64,000 nucleotides of DNA from the NCBI GenBank assembly GCA_022605955.1, contig JAKCOZ010000015.1:8995287-9059286 (forward strand), read 5' to 3'. Position numbers and translations under genes: made by a program. Under the pieces are notes generated by a model, which saw only the letters and a program-made list of their open reading frames with translations, did not search any database and was not told the origin of the DNA. This document shows positions 1-13,830 of the stretch, piece after piece. Within the stretch, counting starts at the first letter, position 1. Each line of letters opens with the position of its first letter. Origin of the DNA: Rallus limicola. Its lineage: Eukaryota > Chordata > Aves > Gruiformes > Rallidae.

Positions 1-3000
1 GAAAAAAAAAAACAGCAATAAGAAAATAATCTGAAATTGTCACTTTAAGAATATTGTTTCTGATTTTTAAGAAACATGGTTCAAGCAACACTGACAAAGA
101 AAATTATGTTAGCAACATGAAGCCTTACAGGTTGCTATTTCTAGGACAGCAAGAAAAACTGGAATGTTTTATGTTTTCAGGCTCCCATGGGAGCCTGAAA
201 AATCAGGACATGGAAGTAAAGCAACTTTTCCAAAACACAGTAGTGTCTATACTGCTGCAGACATCAGATTCAAATTCTTAACATTAACTATGATTTATGA
301 AAATACAAAAACCTTAGTATACATGGGAATATTTTGCTTACCCCAACCACATTGTTCAGCCTGATATTATACTAGAGACAGTAATTCTGTTCTCTTCTTA
401 CACTTCAGAGGCAGCAGCTGTTGGGAGTCCAAGATACAATCACCATTAAACCCACAAGATGGGTTCACAGAAGTATGGCCATTTGCCATTAGTACGTGTA
501 AGACCAGTATCAGTTCCCCAACATCAATCTGTAATTGCATGTTTCTCACTCTGGATTTAAGTATGTATAATGAGAATTAAATTTCACTTAAGATGGTCTA
601 TTAGAAAAAACCCCACCCAATAACAAAACATTTCCTTTATTTTATGCACTAAACCCGTTGTTTTTAACAGTGCTGGGAGGTTAGAGGTAATCTCAAATGT
701 CAATACAGTCCTTCCCTTTCAGCAGGGATCAATATCACACCTGAGTATTTGTTAGGGGGAGGCTACAGAGGCGTACCTGAGGCCTTACAGGTGTTATTGC
801 TGAACTGGGTTATTTACTGCAATTAAGTGGAAAGACCTGGGTGATCCAGCACTGAACTACAAGCACAGATTTAATGCCAGTCTCCACTGGCCTGTCAGGA
901 GGCTTTAGTCCAGCCACTTCTTCCCTCTTTGCCCTTCTGTTCCCACACACAAAGTGAGCACCGCAGCACAGAAGCACAATTTGTAAAACACTTCAAAAGT
1001 AGATAAATCCAGTGAGTAGGATCACTGCTACTTCAGTAGCTAGCTCATATGTCTAAGCCATACAGCATTATATAAGGTATACAGGGAACAATTTCCCCTT
1101 CCCTTTTGAAGATGCACATTTAAAACATTAAGGCAGTTTGGATGAAGTCTCACGTATCCAGTTCATTGTTACATATGTGAGTGAATTAAGCGAAGCAAGC
1201 CTTTCATCAGTGATCACAGATACCATACACTCTACCTGAGCAGGACATCCCACTAAAACAGCACAAATACTACAGCCCAGGACATGCCACATGTAGCACC
1301 TCAGCTGCACTGGAGCTTAATGGGAAATGTGGCTGTCCAAGATGCTATCTGAATGTTTCTTTCACAGACAGCTTCCAAGTCTGCCCAGGAATCCTCTTGA
1401 AGAGAACCCAGATCATGGCATAAAGTCAATACACAATCCCTAAAAGCAAAAAAGAGAAAAGGAAACAAGAGCCACTGCCACCTTATAAAGCAATGAAGAG
1501 TCATGGACAAATTCACTGCTACCATACCTTGTAAGCTTTTTTCCCCTTCCCTTAAAATCATATACAAACATATACAGCACATCAACTGTGATGGACTGAC
1601 AGTATGTTTTTAAACTCTCAGGACAGCCACAGTCCACTTACTCATTTCTGTAATAACATGGAAGTATGTAATTCACAATATCACGCCCATGTTTTCTGAG
1701 GTATTTAAACACAAGTCAACCACCAAATCGGAAAGGAGCCTTGGACAGCAGCCAGTCTCAGAACTGAACTAATAATTGGTTATAAATCTAACTAACATCT
1801 CAAAAGTAACTCAAGAGTACTGAGCAAAGCAGGTAATTCCCTTTCCAAGCTAACCTTCACACCACATTCCCCTACAAACCATCAGAACATCAATAACCAA
1901 GTCCTCAGACAGTCACTTTTGCGAGCTGGAGCTCATAAAGAGCTGATCCAATTCAACTTCCCCAACACAGAGACATCCTAGTGCAGGTAGGCAGCCCTGT
2001 AATTTATACAACTAGCACCATCAGAGACAAAGGCTCACAGGATGATTTAATAGTTGAACACAGACACAGAAGCTTTTTATTGTGTCTTCCTTGGGGGGGG
2101 GGGGGGGGGGGGGGGAGGGGAGGAGGGAGAAAAACCAGTAAAAATTAAATTATATGCATCCAATGCAAGGTAGTATTTCACTACAGGAAGGCCAGTACCT
2201 TATTTCTCTGAACCCCAAGAAACTGTGTTATTCATCTATAATGTTTACTAAAAGTTTGAGATCAATTCCCTTTTACAAAATCAAAGATGGGACTCAACCA
2301 ATAGGTTTACCTGGGTAGGCAGCTGGGATGTAAATTTAGTTCTCTCAAATTAACACGACAGAGGAAATGCAGGACAAGTTATCATAAAACATATGAGATT
2401 ACATCAGCATGCAAGGAGGTAAGAAAAACTCTGAAAGAGTCAACACTTTATCAAGGACCCTGATTGAAGAGAAGATGATACAGAGCCCCAGTGCAAGGTC
2501 AAAACAGGTCCCCAGCTTCGCATGGAGGACTTCAACTGCAAATACTGTGTGAACACAGACACCTTTATAAAAACTGCACACAGCTAAGAGGATGTCATCT
2601 GTACTCTCCAAAGGGATAAAATCATTAAGGCTATGAAATTCTGCCACAGTTGGGGTTGGGGAGCAAGTAGGACAACCTGACCAGAAAGCTATGGAAGATG
2701 CGGTGACAGTAACAGAAAAGCCTGTACTGTCAACAAACTGTATGACCAAGTTCCCACGCTCACAGCCCATTTACAGCCCATTTATGAGTAGGGCCATGAT
2801 ACATGGTACTTCTTAATGTTAAGCAAATTAAAGTATATCCAAATCTGCAACACCCAGCAGGACAGGAAACTCTGCTATGTGCCGGCACAGCATTCAGCGT
2901 AACGTGGCCTCGAGCTACCAAGGTCTCTGGATACAGCAGAGAATACCACCACAAGATTTACACAGACTGGGATTGCTGTGCTTTGAATACCTGCATGAAG

Positions 3001-5200
3001 TCACAGTTAAGAAGCCAGAGATTGAAAGCACTCTTGTTCTAGACAGACATGCCACCATCAATGCCCTGCCTTCCCCAGGAACAACCCCAGATAACCCAAG
3101 GTGGAGTCCCTTTAGGTTGGAGCAAGTCTTGTAAGCGATGTTCCTCTAGCTGAGCCTGGGAAAAGCAGGAAGTTGCATTAACAATAAAGAAGATAAACTC
3201 CCCCTCTGAGAGCATGCTTCATGCATCTGCTAAAGGTTTACAAGACCTAATGCAGAACAGATTCTCCCACAGCATCACAAGAAAGCTAGAGAAGCAATGC
3301 TGTTTCCCTGTGTAGGTTAACTAACAGAATCCTCAATTGTTCCCAGAATTGTTTGCCTCCCAGGTCTTGACTTAATTAAGACGGGACATGCACACACAAA
3401 GCAAATCCTTCAGAACATTAAAAGCAAAACTGAGTGAATCATTGCTGATCCTGCCATTGTTATTTTTTTAATCTCTTTTACAAGTAATCCCAGAAGAATT
3501 AAGAGAGTTATCCTTCAAGTCTTTTTCCATCTGAAAGCCAACATGTGTAATGCCCAAGTGAACTGGCACAGCCCAGTGAATAGTCTTACCTGTGACTGAG
3601 GCAACCTGGATTCCACTCCTGTCAGGCAGTGACTTGCTGAATGAGGTTATGCCTGTCCCTTCACCTCTCCATGCCATGTTTCCCATCCCACCCACTGAAG
3701 TCTACTGACTTTTCTTTCCCTTTAACACAACTCTACTGCTTTCACTGTCTCTTCAAGCCTGCCCTTACCTTTGACTTCCACATAGCATCTCTGCTACTGT
3801 ATGCTGCTGCAAACGTGTTGGTCTCGAGCAGCTTTACTTATAGCAGTACATTAGTTCAGCTTGCATATTTAGTTAACCAATCTACACCTTGTAATTCAAA
3901 ACAATTAACCTCTTCTGCTTATGCTCTAAAGCTTTATGTACAAAGGCAAAAGACACACAGGATGCAGGAAGCAAGGGCGTTCACAGATGCAGCTAAATTT
4001 GCACCAGTCCACTTACAAGTATTTACTTTCCCTTTGAAATATCATGTTTTAACGTTACTTCAAATCCGTTTCCAACTGAATGAGCTAAACAGTTTTCACC
4101 GGTCAGATAAATCCACATCCATTCACATGTATCAGATCTTCTGCAATCAAGGCAAGGCCTAAATCGCTTGGAAAGCAGCACGGGGTTTGCCTACACAGGA
4201 ACAGGCACCACGGTCACCTCGGGAAGGGGCAGGCAAACGCGTTCCCGTGGGACACTGGATGCGGCAGACTGGCAGGGGATGAGCTCAGCTCTCCAGCCAC
4301 TTGCCTTACGATTCTGGCGAGCCAGTGCCAGGGCGCATGGGCTTTCCCCGAGCAGCCTTTTCACCGTGTTATGGGCCGAGAGAGCCTCGTGCGTCAGCTG
4401 AGCTAAGAAAACGGCATTTCTCCCGACAGACCCCGTACAGCTCAAATTGATATAAAAAAAAATAATAACAATTAAAAAAAAAAAAAAGCCAACTGCGCCA
4501 AAACAAAGCCGTGTGAGCCAAGCCCGCTGCCTGCTCTCCGTGGTGGTTCGCGCTAAGGAGCCCATGAACACCAACGCGAGATTTCTCAGGCATGCGACAG
4601 CCGCTCTTTGTGCCGGGCCCTCCAGAGAGGCGTCCCGGCCCCCCCGCCCCGCTGCCCCTGCAGCTCGGTCCCTGCCCGTGGAGCAGCGCGGTGACAACAG
4701 CGGACAGCGCCCGGCCGGCGGCAGAGCCCGGGGGCTCCTCCCGGCCTCCTCGGGCCACCCGGCGCCTCTGCCCGAGGCTGAACGGGTGAGAAGGGACGGC
4801 GTTTACCCGCTTCACCCTCGCACCGCCCTGGAGCTAGGGGCAAAAAAAACCCTTCCCCCCCCCCCCCCCCCCCCCCCCCTTCTTTCTCCGTTTTCCTTTC
4901 CCCATGTGAAAGGAAAAGGCAACTGGCCCTGCGCTGTCACTCTGGAGAGGGAAGAGCTTAACCGTGCAGCCTGGAGTAGGACCGAGGCCTAGTCATCCTC
5001 CTCCGAGTTCTGCCCCGGGCGGGGGGTTCCTGACGGCGCCCCCCGCCCCCGACAGCCCTGCAGCAGCCTCGGGGTCCTTCAGCCTACCAACCCCCTGGCT
5101 CCGCACACGGCCATCTGCTCCGCTCCCACTGCCCCCGAACCGCCTCGGCAGCCCCGATCTCTGGCAGCACCTGCCGCCGGGCTCCCAGCCGCCGCCTCAC
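1..5200 (-). other. Intron 1 of the BICD-family gene (downstream part off window)
   Basis: This stretch follows the splice donor of the BICD-family first exon on the minus strand and contains no further recognisable BICD exon, so I read it as intron 1. It holds a G23 run at 2093-2115 and a C25 run at 4855-4879. A pair of splice-compatible open frames at about 1301-1632 on the minus strand is described separately. No transposable element was recognised. Confidence 0.55.
1301..1632 (-). other. Possible two-exon open frame of unknown gene
   Basis: On the minus strand an open frame ends at a donor-like AAG|GTATGG (exon edge 1528). After an intron-like 88 bp with a long pyrimidine tract and TTTTAG, a second open frame runs from 1439 to a TGA at 1301-1303. 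Phases match (AG + G), giving a joined peptide with segments such as VDVLYMFVYDFKGRGKKL and GSLQEDSWADLEAVCERN. The upstream edge is unclear because a TAA lies just before about 1637. I do not recognise the protein. It could be a nested gene, a gene relic or chance. Confidence 0.25.
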
Positions 5201-6330
5201 CTCCTTCAGCTGCTCCATCTCGTTGCGGATGGTCTCATACTCCAGCTCCAGCTCCTCGTACTGCTGCTTCAGCTGCTGCTTCTCCTCCAGCACAGCCAGC
5301 CCGTACTCCGCCGCCTGGATCTTCTCCCTCGTGGTCTCGCCCAGCTCCTGGAAGAGCCGCTTGATCTCGCTCCGCAGCCACTCGGGCTCCGACTCCATCA
5401 CCAGTCTGGAGTACTCCTCCTCCTCCATGGCCAGCGACATGTCGGCGGCGAAAGGCGGCCGCCAAGGCGGGCGAAAAGGCGAACGCACAGCCCGTCTGCC
5501 GCTCCTAACAGCGCCGCGGCCAGCGGGGGGGCATGGCAGGGCCCGCTCGGGCTGCCATCAACGGGCAGGGCGCCCGCTGCGCTGCGCCGCGGACCCCCTC
5601 ACACCGCGCCGCCGCCAAACTCTCCCCGAGCACCGCCGGCAGTGAAATCATTCAAAAGGAACGGTCGGCCCGGCGCCCCGCGGCACGCTGGGACCGGTAG
5701 TCCCTGCCCGACGCTTCCCTCGGGAAGATCCGCCCTCCGGACTGCGGCTCCCGGCATGCTTCGCGAAGGGCGGTGGCGGCGCAGAGCGACCCCTGCCGGG
5801 CGACGACAACCACTACCGTCCGCTCGCCCACGAGGGATGAGGAGGTCGGAAAGCGGCCGGGCCGTGCGCCGCTGCCCGAGAGCGAGCCCCGCTGCGGCGG
5901 GAAGCGCTCGGCCCCGGCGGCTAGCGGCTTGCTAACGGGCACTGCATGGAGGGTGGGAAGCCAGGAGGCGCGGCAGAGCGTAACGCCGTGCATGGGAGAG
6001 CTGGCGGCAGCCGCGCGTGGGGACGGAGCCGCAGGTGCGGTGGGACGGTTCCCGCTTGGCAGCACGGAGGGGCCGCCCGTGAGGTGAGGACGCGGTGCCA
6101 GCCCCCAAGGCCGCGCAAGAGCCGCGGCATCTCGCTCGTTTCCGGTGCTCCACATCGCCGGTGCGGTTCCTGCTGGCCGGCCCCGCTCCCCGGCGTCACG
6201 GCGAGGACAGCACGTCCGCCGGACGAGCTGCTTGGGTGCTGCCCTATGGCCCGGGGGACCGGGGAAATAGGGAGCCGTGAGCCAGCGGTACCGGGGCTGG
6301 AAAAGGAGTTGCCGGTCCGGTAGCCACCGT
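4590..6330. promoter_or_regulatory. CpG island spanning the BICD-family first exon
   Basis: The composition changes sharply here to GC-rich sequence dense in CpG, against AT-rich flanks. The island covers the first coding exon (5201-5440, minus), its 5' UTR and about 0.9 kb upstream. Long overlapping open frames on both strands are what such composition produces and are not called as genes. A divergent plus-strand transcript is possible but nothing supports a coding one. Confidence 0.75.
5201..5440 (-). CDS. BICD2: Bicaudal D family adaptor, first coding exon (partial gene)
   Basis: The first coding exon gives 80 residues, from the ATG at 5440-5438 to a consensus donor (GAG|GTGAGG, exon edge 5201). 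It has an acidic start ([20 protein letters not shown]), then [19 protein letters not shown] and a charged coiled coil ending in EMEQLKE. This is the N-terminal coiled coil by which BICD proteins bind dynein/dynactin. The EEEEY and PEWLR features favour BICD2 over BICD1, but QQYEELE resembles BICD1, and by my recollection identity to mammalian BICD2 is lower than I would expect, so a BICD2-like paralog is possible. An upstream in-frame start exists at about 5488; the chosen ATG matches the family N-terminus. Remaining exons lie off the left edge. Confidence 0.75.
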
Positions 6331-9300
6331 GATCAGCTGTCACACACCATTAACAGTAGGAAAAGCACCGGGATTGGGATGCCACAGGCAGAGCTAATTT
6401 CTGAAACAGAATGAAGGCTGAACAGAGCCAAACGCCTCTCGTAGTTGGACTGTGGTAATTCCTAAGCAGCTCTGTAAAGGTGGTGTGAATGTGGCTCTGC
6501 TTTACGCCGGGACAGAAGAGACAACACAACCCCTTGTCCCCAGCAGCGGGAGAGCTGGCCCGGCTCCCCTGCTGCTTCATCCTCCGTTCCTGCAGCACAT
6601 GCTGCCCCGAGCTTCTCCCAGTGTCAAAAGTCTGGTAAGGAAATGCCAAACACAACAAAAACAATTACATCTTTGAGCACTCTACAAGCTGTAGAACATA
6701 AAGCAGTATTTGCTCTTGGCTGCGGGGTTTTTCAAGCTACTTTACACTTCTGCCTGTGTTCATCATACTCTGCCCTGGCACATATAAACCCTTATCCCTT
6801 TAATAAACTGCATAGTGGCTGAAAACAGCCTCTTAGTCACGAACCTGCCTTGGCCAGTTTTTCTTCAGAGCCCTGACACTGCCTGGAGCTCCCAGCGCCT
6901 CACATGCAGGGATGTATTTGTCCCATGAGCACCAATGTAGCACTCGGTCACCTGGATCTAAGAAATAGCAAGTTGATGTCCTGAGCATACAATCTGTATG
7001 TGGAATTGCTTTATTTGTTTGTCAGAATTTCTCAGGGAAAGTTGTTTGGGGCTTTTTTTTTGTTAACAGCCAATAAATACCTAGTTGGCCTAAGCCAGAA
7101 AATCCTCACGTGTCCATTCTGAAATCATTGTCGGCATCAGAGTGCTGTTGGGCTTGTATGTTCCTCTGAAGCCATGTCAACTACATGTGCCAAAGCTCCT
7201 TTAAAATCCACATCTGTTACTTTTAGCCACTGTCTGAGGCTGCCTGTGAGCTTGGTTCATTTTCAACCAGTACAAAACACACTACTGCCCTCAGTAGATC
7301 AGATCATATGGCTGCAGGACTGTAAAACCTCCAGGCAACCCTGTTTCATGTGAAATTACTTGAAATGCACTTTGCCACCACTACCCCCTGAGAGAACTGG
7401 TAGGCTGGTAAAAGCTCAGTACACAGACAGAGGAGAGCATCTCTCATGCTGGCCTGCTCATGGACCAATGGAGAAGATGGATGGCTGGCAGGTGTGACTG
7501 CCACATCGGCTTTCCCTTCTCATTTCCAACTTCTACATGAAACCTGAGACTTCAAATGGTTTTGGAGGGGCAGAGGTGTTGGTTGGGTGTTTGTTTTAGG
7601 AATGTGTTGCATTAGTAAACACTAGTATTACATCCCAAAGGGACCATTAAAATCCAGGTAGCTGCTTCATCATGAATTGTGCGGGTTTGGGTGCTGAGGG
7701 GCACTTCTGACAGCTGTCCTCAGGGGAAGGAGAGATGCATTGGGTGAAGAACAAAGATGTAGTCAGAGGGTCACATAAAATCAGTAATATTTTCTCAGTT
7801 ACTTTTTAATCCCTCAATTCAGGTGTCCCTGGGAGTTAATGTGCCTTAGCCAACACACTGGGAAAGCAGAAAAACACATCACAAACAAGGTCTAAATTAA
7901 CAAAGTCATCGTCTTCTTCCGAGTCAAGCCATCCTGCCACTCTGCAGTGGGAATCTTGCAGCAGCTCTGAATTCCTTGAACCCCACCAGGATGGGTGAGT
8001 GACACCAGGGACAGGGCCATGCCTGGCTGGGGACCTTCCTTGGACCTCACCCCCAAGCAGGCTCAGCTCAAGTGGCAGTCATCTTCTGCAACTTGTCTGG
8101 TGCCTCCCTCATGGATTTATCAAGAAATGCTCACATGAAAATGGCAGTAGCTGCAACCCACCATTTCTAGATGAAATTATCATGAAAACAGAAGTTTAAT
8201 GCTATCTAAGGCTGAGTTCTCATATAAAGGTGGCCTTACTCTCTTGCACTGGACTTAGGCTGCTGTACCACCACAATCATCACTAGGCAACCCAGAACAA
8301 TTTTGGGGCTTTAAACACCCTGATTCTTTTTGAAACCAAAGTGAGAAAATAAAAACATTGTCTCTCAGAGTCTCCTCCACACTGTGTTTTTAAGTACTAG
8401 GATTTCTTCTCAGATCTGTTGCCTTTTATGTTTCTCTTCTGTCTGCCCCTGCTAGGTAGCATTGCCGATCCCACCCATTCACAACTGATTCATCAATAAA
8501 TTTTTAATAAGAAGTTCTGGCTTGTTTTCTTTTGCCTCGTACTTTCTGAGCCTTCACTTTGCCCCAGGCTTTTTTTCTGCAGCTCTAGACCCAAACAAAT
8601 GAGCTACCCTTTGGTGCCCATCCCTTTCCGAACCTGAAATCTGCATGTAATGACTCGCTCTCATGATACAGAGCTTCAGTTCACATCCTGAATAGCACTG
8701 GGCTTACAAGTAAATTGTGAGACCTGACCAGTTCTGGGGATTAATTGAGATGAGCTGATCAACTCATCGTAGCACAAGCGACTTCACTGGGTAATTATTT
8801 GTTTTCTAGGTCATTCTTAAAATGAAGATCTCTTGCTAGGTTTCACACTTTGTTATTTTGCTAAACTGCCCAGGATGCAAAGGCAGATATCCAGCAGCAA
8901 TTATAAATATCACAATAGCTATTTCAAAAGCATTTCTGCACAGCTTTAGAAAACTGGAGTGCCTTGTCAAAGCTGAGGTCCCCATCATTCCAGGTAATGA
9001 TGCAGCATCATAACAGCTTGTAATGAGTGCAGAGCAGCCTGGCCCGTGCCCATCACCTCATCCCAGGCACAGGCTTAGCACCCCACTGATTCAATGTGTC
9101 ATGGCCACATGCATTTATGGTGTCATGATCCTTATACAATAGATGGAAAAGGCAGACTGCCAGGGTTTTTTTGCCCTGCTGAAATTTTAAAGCTAACCAC
9201 TGAGCACAGGATGGTAGAATCACACCAGAACCATCCCGAATATTAAAATCAAGATCAATAGTGCTTCTTCTTGTGGGAGTTACCTCACAGAAAATATTTC

Positions 9301-10222
9301 CCCAGTGGAAAGATCACAGCAAAGGCAAAGCCCTGCAGTGACAGTATTATTTAATCTGAGTCCAAACCCTGGAGCATGTACTATCTCTAATCCAACACTG
9401 CAAAATATTCAGGCATCTGCAGGCACCATCAACTCTAAAACCCAAATTCTCTGATAACACCTGCTGAGTGAATGCAGATAGCCACCCTAACATGGGACAT
9501 GAGTGCAGGCATGAGAATCCATGAAAATGCCTTTCCTTTTGCATCTTACTATGGATTAGTTCAAGCATACCTAAATAAAGTGGTGCACCACACCCTTGTT
9601 TCATTCTCCTTTTATCCATTGCATTTGTGTACAGCTCACTTATAGCAAATATCAGGACAAAAAAGTCTGTAAACAGGGCCTGAAATGGCCGTAAGAAACC
9701 CGGGTGAGCGAGCAGTCCCCAATTCCTCCCCTCATTTTCTATTTAAGAAAAAAAAGGTTCTTCAGGAGTAAGAACACTTAGTGAGTGGCTAGATACTTAG
9801 GCAAAGTATGGTTATGATTGGTCTTAACCTGAAACGCTTAGGTGGCTTGAAAATATTTATTTTCAGAAGTTTGGTGAGTTTCTGGCAGAAAGATGCTGGA
9901 GCTAACATTGATGTGCAAGAAATGAGCAGGGGAATTAAGTGCTGTTTGCCATGAAAGAGAATTCTGAAGATGTCTAAGCATCAGGAAAATGATGTAACTT
10001 AACTTTGGTCCATTAATGGACTGCCTCGGCTAGATTTGAGAGCCTACAAAAACCACAGGGATTGCTCCTTGACCCAAGCAGTTGGATATCCACCTGATAA
10101 GTGCTGGAACTTGGAAGGAGGAATGGCCTGAATGCCTGCATAGTGATGTGTCTGACATGCCCTCTGCTAGGCATAGCAGGCAGCAGATGCTCAGGAAACT
10201 TCCTTACTCTGCCAGAAAAATC
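6331..10222. other. Intergenic, nothing recognised
   Basis: AT-rich, with stop codons in all frames and only short chance open frames. I see no RNA gene, LTR or CR1 end in this stretch. Confidence 0.5.
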
Positions 10223-11236
10223 TCAGAATCACTAGGTTGGAAAAGATCTTTGAGATCATCAAGTCCAACCATACCTGCACTCTACTAAACCATATCCCTA
10301 AGCACCTCATCTACCCGTCTGTTAAATACATCCAGGAATGGTGTCTCAACCCCTCCCTGGGCAGCCTGTGCCAGCGCTCAATAACCCTTCTGGTGAAGAA
10401 TTTTTTCCTAATGTCTAATCTAAACCAGCTTGAGGCTTTTCCCCCTCATCCTATCACCTGTTGCTTGGGTGAAGAGACCAACCCTCACCTCTCTACAACC
10501 TGCTTTCAGGTAATTATAGGCAGTGATAAGGTCTCCCCTCAGCCTCCTCCAGCCTAAACATCCCCAGCTCCCTCAGCTGCTTCTCATAAGGTTTGGTCTC
10601 CAGCCCCTTCACCAGCCTGATTGCCCTTCTCTTGACACACTCCAGGACCTCAATGTCTTTCTTCTAGTGAGGGGCCCAAAATTGAATGGCATTGAGGTGC
10701 AGCCTCACCAATGCCAACTGCAGGGGCACAATCCCTTCCCTGGACCTGCTGGCCATGCTATTTCTGATACATTCCAAGATGCCATTAGCCTACTTGGCCA
10801 CCTGGGCACACTGCTGTCTCATATTCAGTCTGCAGTCACCCAACCTCCCCAGGTCCTCTGGCAGGCGGCTTTCTAGCCACTCCGCCCCCAGCCTGTAACA
10901 CTGCACAGGGTTGTTATATCCCAAGTGCAGACACCTGCACTTGATCTTGTTGAACCTCATCCCGTTGATCTCAGCCCATTAATCCAGCCTGTGCAGATCC
11001 CTCTGAAGAGTTGCCCTATCCTCAGGCAGACCAGCACTTCCTCCCAGCTCAGTGTCATCAGGAAACTTAGTGAGTGAATATTTGATTCCTTCCTCCAGGT
11101 CACTGATAAAGATACTGAAGAGGACTGGACCCAGGACTGAGCCCTGAGGAACATGACTTATGACCATCCTCCAGCTGGATTTAACTCCCTTTATAACAAC
11201 TTCTTGCAAGAGCAGGTGTCCCAGTGAAGTAGGCAC
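10223..11236 (-). mobile_element. CR1 LINE, 5'-truncated, with reverse transcriptase C-terminus
   Basis: On the minus strand a reverse transcriptase fragment (about 11236-10957) reads [20 protein letters not shown] and then [10 protein letters not shown], the CR1 ORF2 core with the DD box as PDDTELG. It is followed by the usual CR1 ORF2 tail and 3' end, appearing on the plus strand as AGAATCACTAGGTTGGAAAAG at the left boundary. Frames are broken, so this is a dead copy. Confidence 0.9.
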
Positions 11237-13000
11237 ACCTGTGGTCAGTTTTCAGCATTTTATACCCTATTCCTGTCAAAAATCCCTCCCTTCTTTACCT
11301 ATGAATTAGGTACTTCCAAGGTGTTTAGAGGCTCAACCAAGGCACCTTCTACACAACAGTACATAACAGAATACACATTGCACATGGCATGTCTGGCAGG
11401 TTCCTGCTTCCCCTCAGTGAAGAGAAGAATATTCATGAGCTCACCGAGCAAAATGCAGTATGTGTCTAAGTTACTGTTGTTCATCTTACATAGCCCTTAA
11501 CTGTTGCCCTTTTATTAACATATCTTGATTGACAATTGTCCTTTATCTTCCTTTTATCTTCTAAGACTTAGCTTTAGGCCTCCATTTCCCATAAGACCAC
11601 TTAAGTCTTTGATAAATGGATCTTGATGAGGCACCTTGAGTCTTTTATTTGTCAAGTCAATACAGAAAAATATTATACTTACTCTACACTTTGCAAAAGC
11701 AACATTCCTCAGCATTTTCTACACCTTTGGAAAAGGGGTGCAGCAACTTTGATGCCTCTGAAGAGCACTTCTGCAACCCCCTGCAATATGCCAGGGTCCC
11801 AGGATGCTGCTGGCACCTCCACAATTTTTGCTGAATAGCTAATCTGAGAGAAACAGAGAGGCAGCATCTCTGCAGTCAGATGATCTACTCACTGCTAGAA
11901 CATCTTCCTGGCAATGCCAGTTTTCCTAACATAAAGCAAGCCTCTGTGAATCGCAACAGATCTACTTGAGATTCAAAACAAGGCTCGTATGAAAGTCACT
12001 TAATTTTTTCTCTACTTCCAAGCAAGCACACTTCTGTGGCACTTCACATCTGGGCCAGAATTTACCTGTTTTGAATGACTTAATGTCTCTCAATAGATGA
12101 GTTTAAAACAGAGTTTATAGTTAAACCCAGAGAATTTTCAACAGTCAGGGAAGCCAAACTCTAAATTACATCTCTTGCTTACTATTCACATGTCGATTTT
12201 GCTGCCAAGTAGCTCAATAAGGCCAGAAACAGCTGTTAGTCCTTTATCTACTCATTTTGCCCTGTTCTAAACATAGGATTCCTCAGTGCCAATTTTCCAC
12301 ATTAGATGAAGGAAAAAAATTTTCAAAACCCACAATACAATAGAAACCTAACTGTGGCATTAAATTAATGAATTTAAAAGCCAATCAATCAACTAAATAA
12401 TTCACAGTAGGTCTGTGCTAATTGTTATTTTCCTCTGCTACATAAATGTAAGGTCCCTCAATGAGAAAAGCATCATGTTTACATGAAGAAGAATCAGAAG
12501 CTGGTGAAGCTGTGTGGGCTGGCAGCAAAGCAAAGGTACTGCATTTTAGAGAAAGGTAGAAGCACACAGAGAGGTCACAGCACGCAGGGAGGAAAGGGTC
12601 AAATCCCTGACAATCCTTGACTAAGACCCTACTGTGATGCATAAAAGCACTCACTACCTCTCTGGGAAAAACTCCAGAAGATGTAGAAGACAGCTGATGT
12701 TACACATGAGCTGCAGAACCCCAACAAGGACACTTGGATGGGACATATTTTTTTGTATTTTATGGGTGGATTACTAACCTGTTGCAAACATTCATCATTA
12801 CTATCATTTGTGTTACTGTAATAAGTATTGCTGCCAAGTTGTGTTAAAATAATGATGGTAAAATCTCTCCCTCAGGTAAGGGTTCACCTGCAATCTGGGG
12901 AATACACGGCTTCATTGAAGTGTGCAGAAGAAACTTATGCCCCTACATCAGCCAATGAACATATATAAGTAGTTAAACTGTGACTCAGGTCACGGGGTGG
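11237..13000. other. Intergenic, nothing recognised
   Basis: Only short non-conserved open frames; no repeat family recognised with confidence. Confidence 0.45.
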
Positions 13001-13830
13001 AATTTAAAGATTACCTGGCTCTAGTACACCAGGGACTCATGGGGGAGCTGCCTGTAAAAGTGACTCTGCCTTGGACTGCCTTGATGCCCTATCTCTTCAG
13101 AGACAGCCCATGGGGGAGCTGCATAGATAGCTCAAACCCTAGTTGTCCTGTAAGCTGAAACTAAACAGGGTTGTGTTGTGTAAGTCAAAGAACCAAAACC
13201 TTGTGTGAGCCTTGAATTCCTTCAACAGATAATAGACCCCAACCAAACCACTATTCAGCTCACTAAAGTCAAGCCAGAGGGTTTCCATTGGGTTCTGATG
13301 GGCCCAGACAATATAAAGATATGCAAAAGAGAGAGCACACAGGAGTGAACCTCCACAGTGAATAAATAAAGGGGGAACACTGCTAATGACAAACCCCCCA
13401 GGTGATATCATCCTCTCCCTTACAGTCCTGCCTGCTGCCAGGTAGAGCTGGAAATCCAGGCAATCCATGGCTGAAGAATGGCCATGACTATATATGGGCA
13501 AAGGAAGCCCGAAGTTCAACTAGCAGACAGTGAGGGGAAGACTATGGATGACCACTGGAGGGTGAAGAGACCCTAACCCTAATTTTACTGCACATGTTTG
13601 GACTACGTAAATGAATTCCAAGAACACATCAGCACAGGGCTGCCCTTTCCAGGAAATCTGATGAATATGTATGAAATGTTTGTATGTGAACTGATGCTCA
13701 TATGCTAACCAACCCATTGGAGCTCTCATGGCAGAATGATCCCCAGTGCTGCCCAGCACTGTATTAAAGCATGCCTGCTTAATACCAAACTCGCTTGGTT
13801 ATTCATCTTGGAAAACCATACTGACTGCAG
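13000..13830 (+). mobile_element. Possible LTR-like element
   Basis: Near 13750-13800 a stretch with GTGCTGCCCAGCACTG, then ATTAAA, then GCATGCCTGCTTAATACC resembles the R/U5 end of avian LTRs, with a poly(A) signal followed by a short tail. The body from about 13000 has repeated GGGGGAGCTGC elements. The boundaries and family are uncertain. Confidence 0.3.

Noticed and set aside
2399..2770. 123-codon open frame on the minus strand
   Set aside because: No recognisable motif, no good splice borders and unusual composition; kept only as a possible companion to the frames at 1301-1632.
5946..6323. Open frames on both strands in the CpG island
   Set aside because: Composition alone explains them; no splice sites, motifs or homology recognised.
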